A stretch of DNA of 5,272 bases. It comes from a bacterium (GTDB lineage: Bacteria > UBA9089 > CG2-30-40-21). Of this stretch, positions 1 through 5,272 are shown piece by piece (the first letter of the stretch is position 1; every line of letters starts with the position of its first letter). Where the stretch lies: assembly GCA_030018795.1 (NCBI GenBank), contig JASEHA010000191.1, positions 1 to 5,272 of the forward strand, written 5' to 3'. A program made the position numbers and the translations under genes. Under the pieces are notes generated by a model. The model was not told the DNA's origin. It did not search any database and was given only the letters and a program-made list of their open reading frames with translations.

Positions 1-1
1 G

Positions 2-445
2 CCGGATCAAAGGATGGATGGGATTCCCTTGCTGGATGTGGTTCAGCCAATTGAGGCATTGATTAAACAGATTGAACCAGAGATAATCTATGTTCACCAT
101 CATGGGGATGTGAATCAGGACCATCGAGTGGTATTTGAGGCAACCATGGTGGCTGCTCGACCAGTAAAAGAGAGCAGTGTAAAGAATATCTTCTGCTATG
201 AAACCCTATCATCCACAGAATGGTGCCCGCCATTTTCTGAGAGGGTGTTTAAGCCTAATGTGTTTGTGGATGTTAGAGAGACAATAGAGCAAAAGCTGGA
301 TGCTTTTCGATGTTATGAAAGCGAAATACGAGAATTTCCACATCCTCGATCTCTTGAGGCGTTAAAAAATGCTGCCAAACAATGGGGGAGTAGGGTTGGG
401 CTGGGATATGCTGAGGCATTTGAATTAATCAGGTGGGTGAAATAA
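2..445 (+). CDS. PIG-L/LmbE-family N-deacetylase, 5'-truncated by the window edge
   Basis: The reading frame is open from base 2 and ends with TAA at 443-445, so the ATG at base 14 is probably internal and the true start lies upstream. What is visible is the C-terminal part of a PIG-L (LmbE-like) zinc-dependent deacetylase, a family that removes acetyl groups from GlcNAc-type sugars or sugar conjugates. The key evidence is the second family signature, VHHHGDVNQDHR (base 92 onward), with its metal- and substrate-site His and Asp residues. It is followed by an A-A-R-P segment and a YETLSSTEW segment that usually follow it in LmbE-like proteins, then a FxPNVFVDV strand and a helix ending in K-x-x-A-F-R-C-Y-E. 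The first signature (HPDDE-like) should lie in the missing N-terminus, roughly 80 residues judging from the usual size of about 220-230. The next gene begins 2 bases after the stop. The substrate is unknown; the flippase nearby suggests a precursor of a surface polysaccharide or glycoconjugate. The family call is secure, the substrate is not. Confidence 0.88.
   Translation, partial: PDQRMDGIPLLDVVQPIEALIKQIEPEIIYVHHHGDVNQDHRVVFEATMVAARPVKESSVKNIFCYETLSSTEWCPPFSERVFKPNVFVDVRETIEQKLDAFRCYESEIREFPHPRSLEALKNAAKQWGSRVGLGYAEAFELIRWVK
431..436 (+). promoter_or_regulatory. Probable ribosome binding site for the secreted lyase-like protein
   Basis: AGGTGG lies inside the last codons of the deacetylase gene, 11 bases before the ATG at 448. 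It is the best purine-rich Shine-Dalgarno-like match near either candidate start. It overlaps the GTG at 433, so it cannot serve that start, which favours ATG 448. Spacing is slightly long and the match is imperfect. Confidence 0.5.
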
Positions 446-447
446 TA

Positions 448-510
448 ATGGTGCCATATCAATGTTTAGTCTTTAGTCTTATATTGTTAATTTCAGTAAA
501 AGGCATGGCT
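448..510 (+). other. Signal peptide coding region
   Basis: Residues 1-21 hold a hydrophobic core from L7 to V17, followed by K-G-M-A and then G-I-I-P. Gly at -3 and Ala at -1 fit a signal peptidase I site after A21. The Cys at position 6 comes before the hydrophobic core, so this is not a lipobox. The n-region has no Lys or Arg before the core, which is somewhat weak for a Sec signal; starting at GTG 433 would add no positive charge either. Confidence 0.75.
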
Positions 511-3500
511 GGCATAATTCCACTTACAATAGATGCAGGAGGAAAGAGTTTCACTCAATATCCTGTAGCCGTTGGTGTTCCATTCCCTGAGGATGAAAAT
601 TGTCTTGATTCTATCTCAAACTTAAAACTTAGCAGGGTTGCTACAGGAGAGGAGATACCTTTCCAGGTTCATGAATTATGCAAATGGAAGAATGGGAAAA
701 TAAAGGCAGCACTTGTACAATTTTTGGCAAATCCTGAGACATACAAGATAGATTATGGTATTGGGGTCTCAAATGGGGGTATGCAACCACAACCCAAGGT
801 TAATGTAATGGATGGGTCTGGATATGTGGAAGTGGATACAGGTGTGTTAAGATTCAGGATAAATAAAAATTATGGAAAATTGTTTGATGGAATTTGGTTG
901 AATGGTAAAAAGATAATAGAGAATGGGGATATGGAGGTAATAGGTGTTGATGGACAGAGCTATAAATCATCGAATTATCAGTATATTGCTAATGAGGTAA
1001 AGATAGAAGAAAGTGGACCGGTCAGGTCATGTATAATGATACGCGGGAAATATATTGCAGCCAGTAGTGCTGCCAATGATTTTAGATATATAGTCAGGGT
1101 GTATGCCTATGCTGGCAAGGATTTCCTGCAGATGAGCCATACAATAATAGATGAGAATTCGACTACTAAGCGAGAACTCAGGCTAAAGGGGTATAATATA
1201 CAGCTAAAGCATTTGCTTCCTGATTCTGTATGTAGACTGGGGAAAGAACCTTCTGGATATCATGAAAAGCAGGTGTTAGAGGAGTGTTATGCCTATCAAG
1301 ATGACTCTACATCATATAGTGGCAATATGGGTAATGGAACATATGCTTCTGGCTGGATAGATATAAACAATGGTACTTGTGGAATAACCGCTGCAGTTCG
1401 ATATTTCTGGCAGAATTATCCCAAAGGATTTGTTGTAAATAATGACATGCTAAAGATATGGCTTTATCCAGATAGTGCAGAAGAGAATTTTTTTGGAGGT
1501 TCAGGTATAGCCAAGACTCATAAGATAATGTTGTGTTTTAATTCTGGAGTGTTTAAGCAGGATGCAGTAGAAAATCAGGTGTCTTTGTTTAACTATAATA
1601 TATTTCCCAGAATTCCATCAGAGTGGTACTGTAATTCAGGTGTGTTTGGTAAGATATTGCCAGAGGTAGTGGGAGAGCCTACCTTTAATCTGGACTATGA
1701 TTCTAACAACTATGGATATAAGTATTTTGGCAAAACAATGCCGTCTATGTGCGTTAGGGATAATTATGATGACCCTGGTGTTCGTGACTTATTATATTAC
1801 ATTCAAGAGAGTACTAATAAAAAACATTTTGATAAAGGTGAGGTTAGATTCTGTCATCTGGCTGATATGCATATAATTCATGCTGAGTATGGGGGTAGCG
1901 ATGAGTGGGGAAATATAAGCAGCAGGGGTGGATGCAGAGGATATCAGGCAGGATGTGGGGTAGCAGCAACTGACGATAGCTGTCATGCCCTGGTAGCCGG
2001 GGCTGGAGTATATTATTTGCTTACTGGCGACAGATGGGCAGAGGAAGTTATTGCAAAATGTGGTCAGGCAAGGTATGACAATTGGGTGAAGGTGCCAGAG
2101 AATATGTCAAACCTTTTGCTTAGAGTGCTTCAGGAAAGAGAGATAGGGGTGGCATTATGGAGAGCAGTAGTGGCATATAATGGCACAGGGGATAAGAAGT
2201 ATCTGGAAGGGATGACAGAGAATGTGAAGGGATTGATCGGAAATTGGAAAAGAGGATTCTGGATGCAGCATCAGTTATCTTCAGGTCCAAAATTTTTGGG
2301 AAGGGGATATTATTGGGATTATATGGGGAATACTTGTAAGTATAGGCAAGATTATGACATGTGCAAGATAGCCTGTCCATGGATGGCTGCATATATGTTT
2401 TGTCCTTTGGTTGAGTACGATATGTTGAATAAATATTATAATTTTATTGAACCATCACTGGTAGAGGATATGTTGATTGGATGTATGGAGCATATCGTAA
2501 AATACACTGTAGCAGAAGAGAATGGAAGAATAGGTTTTAGAAATGAGGGGTGTATGGATTGGTTTTTGGATTATAGGGCTAATCGTTTGCTGTATCCCCT
2601 GATATACTTAAGAAAGCTTTCAGGAAATCAACAGTGGGATAGGATAATGCCTTCTCTTCTGGATAAAACATGGGGTGATCGTGTCTGGTATCACAGTGAG
2701 GGACAGAGGATGTATCAAGAATATCAGAATATAGGGGTTAAAAATGTACAGATAGAAACAACTGGAAGTGGTGCATTAATTACATGGACAGAGGATTCGG
2801 TGGATGTTGTTAGTCTTGTATATGGGACGAAAAGGTTTGATGGTAATGTGAAAGAAGGAACATTGGTAAATGTTTCCGGGAATAGTTGCAACCTAACCAA
2901 TCTTATATCAGGCACTAAATATTATTTTCAATTGATAACGAATTCAGATAAGAAAACATGGATGTATGCTTTTAAGACAAATGGTGTGGTGGATACGGTA
3001 AAGATTATCCAGATAATGCCTACCTCTGTTACCATAGAATGGATAACTGATTTTGAAGGGGATTCAATGGTAGAATATGTAAGTGAAGATAAATGGATAT
3101 TAAATCCTGGAATATATTCGCATCAAAGTGGGAGTAGTGAACAGACAAAGAATCATAGGGTATTTGTTGAAGGATTAACAAGGTCTACAGGCTATCATTT
3201 TAGGGTTAGGTCTCAGGGTCAGGGGTATACTGCTGTAAGTGAAGATGAGAATTTTCCTACTGATGGAGGAGTATCTGGGCTTAACGCCTATCCTGTAGAT
3301 GATAATAGTGCTGTGATTGCATGGATTACCTGGCCTGGACCATATTATTTAACTGGTCCATATTCAAATCCAGTTCAAGATATAGAGCTATCTTATGGAA
3401 GACTTGAATCAAATTTATCCAATGTATTGAGAACCAGATATGGTGATTGGGGAGTAATGTTAAGAAATCTGCTTCAAGATACTAAGTATTATTATAGATT

Positions 3501-3867
3501 GAAGGTTAATTTTTATAACTATCCATCTGTAGAATCCAAAACATATAGCTTTTTTACCAATAGAGCATCACAGGAGCCAGAGGATCATCCTAAGTTAATA
3601 GGTGATTTTGGCCGAAAGGGTCAGGAAGAGCCTGATAATATAATAGATTTTGAAGATTTGATGTGGTTTACTCTATACTGGAATGCTTTTCAAAAGGATT
3701 CACAAGATATTCGCGGAGATATTGCTGGATCAAACACAACAACCTTAGGGCAACCACCTTATTTAGCAGCACAACCTTATTATTTAGCAGCACAACTTGA
3801 TAAAAATGTAGATTTTAACGATTTGATGGTCTTTGTCCGTATGTGGAATTGGTATAATAAGAAATGA
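448..3867 (+). CDS. Secreted PcRGLX/YetA-like (exo-rhamnogalacturonan lyase-like) protein with three FN3-like domains and a dockerin-like tail
   Basis: The protein has 1139 residues from the ATG at 448. This start is preferred over GTG 433 because it gives a clean signal peptide: a hydrophobic core LVFSLILLISV, then G-M-A and a likely signal peptidase I cut after residue 21. It also has an upstream AGGTGG. Residues about 22-400 are beta-rich; the opening PLTIDAGGKSFTQYPVAVGVPFP and an IPFQVHELCKWKNGKIKAALVQF stretch fit the N-terminal RIFT-barrel of PcRGLX/YetA-like proteins, followed by a beta-sandwich. Residues about 400-755 look like an alpha/alpha toroid, with CHLADMHIIH near 469-478 and SCHALVAGAGVYYLLTGDRW near 511-530, the latter a typical toroid helix. 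Three FN3-like domains (about 762-1040) and a dockerin-like tail (about 1047-1139) follow. Characterised relatives (family PL26) cleave rhamnogalacturonan by beta-elimination, but activity here is not demonstrated; I recognise the family by pattern only and cannot identify catalytic residues. It would be exported and act outside the cytoplasm, possibly on the polysaccharide handled by this locus. Its last bases overlap the flippase start. Confidence 0.75.
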   Translation: MVPYQCLVFSLILLISVKGMAGIIPLTIDAGGKSFTQYPVAVGVPFPEDENCLDSISNLKLSRVATGEEIPFQVHELCKWKNGKIKAALVQFLANPETYKIDYGIGVSNGGMQPQPKVNVMDGSGYVEVDTGVLRFRINKNYGKLFDGIWLNGKKIIENGDMEVIGVDGQSYKSSNYQYIANEVKIEESGPVRSCIMIRGKYIAASSAANDFRYIVRVYAYAGKDFLQMSHTIIDENSTTKRELRLKGYNIQLKHLLPDSVCRLGKEPSGYHEKQVLEECYAYQDDSTSYSGNMGNGTYASGWIDINNGTCGITAAVRYFWQNYPKGFVVNNDMLKIWLYPDSAEENFFGGSGIAKTHKIMLCFNSGVFKQDAVENQVSLFNYNIFPRIPSEWYCNSGVFGKILPEVVGEPTFNLDYDSNNYGYKYFGKTMPSMCVRDNYDDPGVRDLLYYIQESTNKKHFDKGEVRFCHLADMHIIHAEYGGSDEWGNISSRGGCRGYQAGCGVAATDDSCHALVAGAGVYYLLTGDRWAEEVIAKCGQARYDNWVKVPENMSNLLLRVLQEREIGVALWRAVVAYNGTGDKKYLEGMTENVKGLIGNWKRGFWMQHQLSSGPKFLGRGYYWDYMGNTCKYRQDYDMCKIACPWMAAYMFCPLVEYDMLNKYYNFIEPSLVEDMLIGCMEHIVKYTVAEENGRIGFRNEGCMDWFLDYRANRLLYPLIYLRKLSGNQQWDRIMPSLLDKTWGDRVWYHSEGQRMYQEYQNIGVKNVQIETTGSGALITWTEDSVDVVSLVYGTKRFDGNVKEGTLVNVSGNSCNLTNLISGTKYYFQLITNSDKKTWMYAFKTNGVVDTVKIIQIMPTSVTIEWITDFEGDSMVEYVSEDKWILNPGIYSHQSGSSEQTKNHRVFVEGLTRSTGYHFRVRSQGQGYTAVSEDENFPTDGGVSGLNAYPVDDNSAVIAWITWPGPYYLTGPYSNPVQDIELSYGRLESNLSNVLRTRYGDWGVMLRNLLQDTKYYYRLKVNFYNYPSVESKTYSFFTNRASQEPEDHPKLIGDFGRKGQEEPDNIIDFEDLMWFTLYWNAFQKDSQDIRGDIAGSNTTTLGQPPYLAAQPYYLAAQLDKNVDFNDLMVFVRMWNWYNKK
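2731..3561 (+). other. Three tandem fibronectin type III-like domains
   Basis: Residues about 762-1038 of the secreted protein contain three beta-sandwich repeats of roughly 85-100 residues. Each has a strand-B tryptophan (ALITWT, W780; TIEWIT, W865; VIAWIT, W959) and a later L-x-x-x-T-x-Y-x-x-x-L/V strand (LISGTKYYFQL, LTRSTGYHFRV, LLQDTKYYYRL), and each closes with a short strand such as YAFKTNG or SFFTN. The pattern is that of FN3 or purple-acid-phosphatase-like N-terminal domains. They probably act as spacers or carbohydrate- or surface-contact modules between the catalytic region and the tail. The third is longer, with an aromatic and Pro-rich insertion (GPYYLTGPYSNP) after its Trp strand. 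Confidence 0.78.
3586..3864 (+). other. Dockerin/EF-hand-like C-terminal domain with two related halves
   Basis: Residues about 1047-1139 form two similar units. The first is IGDFGRKG, a short spacer, then DNIIDFEDLMWFTLYWN; the second is RGDIAGSN, a longer spacer, then DKNVDFNDLMVFVRMWNWY. The Asp residues (D1053, D1063, D1067, D1070; D1091, D1118, D1122, D1125) and the following helix fit a calcium-binding F-hand as in type I dockerins. The loops are longer than the canonical 12-residue dockerin loop, so this is a variant. Known dockerins bind cohesins; in non-cellulosomal bacteria similar tails may anchor or assemble secreted proteins. No cohesin gene is in this window, so the partner is unknown. 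Confidence 0.68.
3751..3792 (+). repeat. Two tandem copies of a 21-base unit within the dockerin-like domain
   Basis: The unit at 3751-3771 is repeated at 3772-3792 with 18 of 21 bases identical; the three differences are adjacent (positions 6-8 of the unit). In frame it encodes QPPYLAA followed by QPYYLAA, and a further CAAC begins a third copy. It lies in the loop between the GDIAG and VDFNDL parts of the second dockerin half, lengthening that loop by seven residues without breaking the frame. Confidence 0.9.
3864..3867 (+). promoter_or_regulatory. ATGA stop/start overlap between the secreted protein and the flippase
   Basis: The TGA stop of the lyase-like gene (3865-3867) shares bases with the ATG start of the flippase (3864-3866). 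With no strong Shine-Dalgarno sequence upstream, flippase translation is probably coupled to termination of the preceding gene. Confidence 0.85.
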
Positions 3868-5272
3868 ATAAATCTTCTGTGGGGATGTTTGGAGAATTTA
3901 AAAGACTTTTAGGCCATTCCATGATTTATGGAGTAGGAGCTGTTGTAACTAAGGCAATAGGCTTTGTTATGATTCCTATTTATACCAGGTACATGAGTCC
4001 TAAGGAATATGGGCTCATAGAGGTTCTTGATGCAACTATTTATATTATAAGTACAGTTTTAACAGCTGGCTTTGGTGCGGCAATAAGTAAATATTATTTT
4101 TACTATAAGGAGGAAAATGACAGAAACCAGGTAATAAGTTCGGCTTTAATCTTTAATCTTTTTATCGGGATAATAGGAAGTGTAGTCTTAGGTTTTTTTA
4201 GCAGCTACTTCTCCAGAGTTATTTTTCATACAGAGGAATATACCTATTGCTTTCAACTCATGTTTGCTACCTTATTTTTTGAAGTTTGTGCATGTACCCC
4301 ATTTTCCTATTTAAGGATTAAAGAGGCATCCCTTCTTTATGTTATAATCACGATCTTGCGGGTAATACTTGGGTTAGGACTTAATATATATTTTATAGTT
4401 TTTCTGCATCTTGGGATATATGGGATCTTTTATAGTGGGTTAATTGTATTGCTTCTTTCCTCTATATATTTGGTTTATTATACTATTAAAAATGTAGGGA
4501 ACATTTTTTCTTTTCAAAAGCTTAAGGAATTGTTATCGTTTGGATGGCCTTTAATACCATCTAATTTGGGATTATATGCCTTAAACTATAGTGATAGATT
4601 CTTTCTTAATTATTTTTGTGCATTAGATAAGGTAGGGATATATGCCCTTGGATGTAAGTTTGGGTCAATATTGAGTATGCTTGTGGGGCAGCCTTTTACA
4701 TTGATATGGATTGCTTTCAGGTTTGAGATAGCCGATAGAGAAGATGTGAAAGAGATTTATGCCAGGGTATTGACATATCTCGAATTTGTATTGATATTTT
4801 TAACACTTGGACTGAGTCTTGTTATCAAGGATGTAGTAAGTATTGTAGCCGGCAAGGCATTTTTTGAAGCACATAGCGTTGTTTCTTTAGTTGCCATAAG
4901 TTCTCTTTTTTTTGAAGCAACCGCTCTTTTTCGAATTGGGATTTATCTTGAGAAGAAAACAACTTGGGTTCCCCTTACGGTATGGGTGCCTATTTTCGTT
5001 ACACTGATATTAAATTGGTTTATAATTCCCAAATATAATGTAATGGGGGCAGGGGCTATTAAGATCTTTGCTTTTTTTTCTATGGCAGCCATAACATACT
5101 TTGTTTCTCAAAAATTTTATCCCATTCCGTATGAATTTAATAGAATTTTGAAGATGGTATCTGCGGCAGTAATAATATACTTGATTAATTTTCTCCTTCC
5201 TTCAGCCTCTCTCTGGGTTTCATTAATATTAAAGAGTTTATTAACCCTGACTTTTCCGGTTTTATTGTATTT
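3864..5272 (+). CDS. Wzx/MATE-superfamily polysaccharide flippase, 3' end beyond the window
   Basis: The frame opens at ATG 3864 and stays open to the window end, giving 469 complete codons without a stop; relatives are usually about 430-500 residues, so little is missing. It encodes a polytopic inner-membrane protein with long hydrophobic stretches, for example at about 18-40, 51-79, 89-111, 129-150, 156-207, 303-322, 369-388, 398-414 and 429-446. Charged residues sit between them (KEENDR near 82-87, EIADREDVKE near 288-297). The opening (GHSMIYGVGAVVTKAIGFVMIPIYTRYMSPKEYG) and the mid-protein LLSFGWPLIPSNLGLYALNYSDRFFLNYF, with its SDRFFL motif at 243-248, are hallmarks of polysaccharide biosynthesis flippases. 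Such proteins move undecaprenyl-linked oligosaccharide units across the cytoplasmic membrane. The ATGA overlap with the secreted protein's stop implies translational coupling; only a weak ribosome site is visible upstream (GAATTGG, 3846-3852). A lipid II flippase of the MurJ type is less likely given the motifs and context. Confidence 0.88.
   Translation, partial: MNKSSVGMFGEFKRLLGHSMIYGVGAVVTKAIGFVMIPIYTRYMSPKEYGLIEVLDATIYIISTVLTAGFGAAISKYYFYYKEENDRNQVISSALIFNLFIGIIGSVVLGFFSSYFSRVIFHTEEYTYCFQLMFATLFFEVCACTPFSYLRIKEASLLYVIITILRVILGLGLNIYFIVFLHLGIYGIFYSGLIVLLLSSIYLVYYTIKNVGNIFSFQKLKELLSFGWPLIPSNLGLYALNYSDRFFLNYFCALDKVGIYALGCKFGSILSMLVGQPFTLIWIAFRFEIADREDVKEIYARVLTYLEFVLIFLTLGLSLVIKDVVSIVAGKAFFEAHSVVSLVAISSLFFEATALFRIGIYLEKKTTWVPLTVWVPIFVTLILNWFIIPKYNVMGAGAIKIFAFFSMAAITYFVSQKFYPIPYEFNRILKMVSAAVIIYLINFLLPSASLWVSLILKSLLTLTFPVLLY

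Noticed and set aside
446..447. Promoter or terminator between genes
   Set aside because: Gaps are 2 bases or an overlap, and I see no hairpin followed by a T-run and no convincing -35/-10 pair serving an internal start.
1792..1986. Antisense open frame of 64 codons
   Set aside because: It lies wholly within the lyase-like coding region on the opposite strand, has no plausible ribosome site or recognisable domain, and the sense frame is clearly the real gene.
2120..2392. Antisense open frame of 90 codons
   Set aside because: It lies opposite the toroid region of the secreted protein. Its translation is a low-complexity Ser/Pro/Leu-rich shadow with no recognisable family.
2724..2915. Antisense open frame of 63 codons
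   Set aside because: It lies opposite the first FN3-like domain, is short, and shows no independent coding evidence.
3885..3887. Alternative ATG start for the flippase, eight codons in
   Set aside because: The preceding GTGGGG is too close to act as a ribosome site, and ATG 3864 gives the typical ATGA overlap.
4906..5079. Runs of eight T (4906-4913 and 5072-5079) as possible frameshift or slippage sites in the flippase gene
   Set aside because: The frame reads through both runs with typical flippase membrane segments on each side and no stop, so no frameshift is indicated.

Overview
The window is a tightly packed, single-strand (+) stretch of an AT-rich bacterial genome holding three consecutive genes that look like one operon. 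Nothing points to a eukaryote or phage. Codon use leans on ATA, AGA/AGG and GTA/TTA in the two complete or near-complete genes, as expected of an AT-rich genome. The dockerin-like tail of the middle protein, with paired DFEDLM/DFNDLM cores followed by Trp/Tyr-rich helices, resembles tails I recall from secreted proteins of uncultivated candidate-phylum bacteria (Omnitrophota, Desantisbacteria, WOR-3 and similar). That lineage guess is from memory and of low confidence.

Layout. (1) Bases 2-445 carry the C-terminal two thirds of a PIG-L/LmbE-family sugar N-deacetylase; its N-terminus lies upstream of the window. (2) Bases 448-3867 encode a secreted protein of 1139 residues. It has a signal peptide, a large catalytic-type region most like the PcRGLX/YetA (exo-rhamnogalacturonan lyase-like) architecture, three fibronectin type III-like domains and a two-part dockerin/EF-hand-like tail. 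(3) Bases 3864 to the window end encode a Wzx/MATE-superfamily polysaccharide flippase, open at its 3' end but nearly full length.

The junctions are very tight: 2 bases between genes 1 and 2, and a 4-base ATGA overlap between genes 2 and 3. I see no terminator or room for an internal promoter, so transcription presumably starts upstream of the window. The flippase and the deacetylase suggest a surface-polysaccharide or glycoconjugate locus. The secreted lyase-like protein between them is the unusual part: it may trim, modify or release the polymer made by the locus, as lyases and deacetylases do in alginate-type systems. This is inference from context. No RNA genes, CRISPR arrays or mobile elements were seen, and there is no gene-free stretch longer than a few bases.
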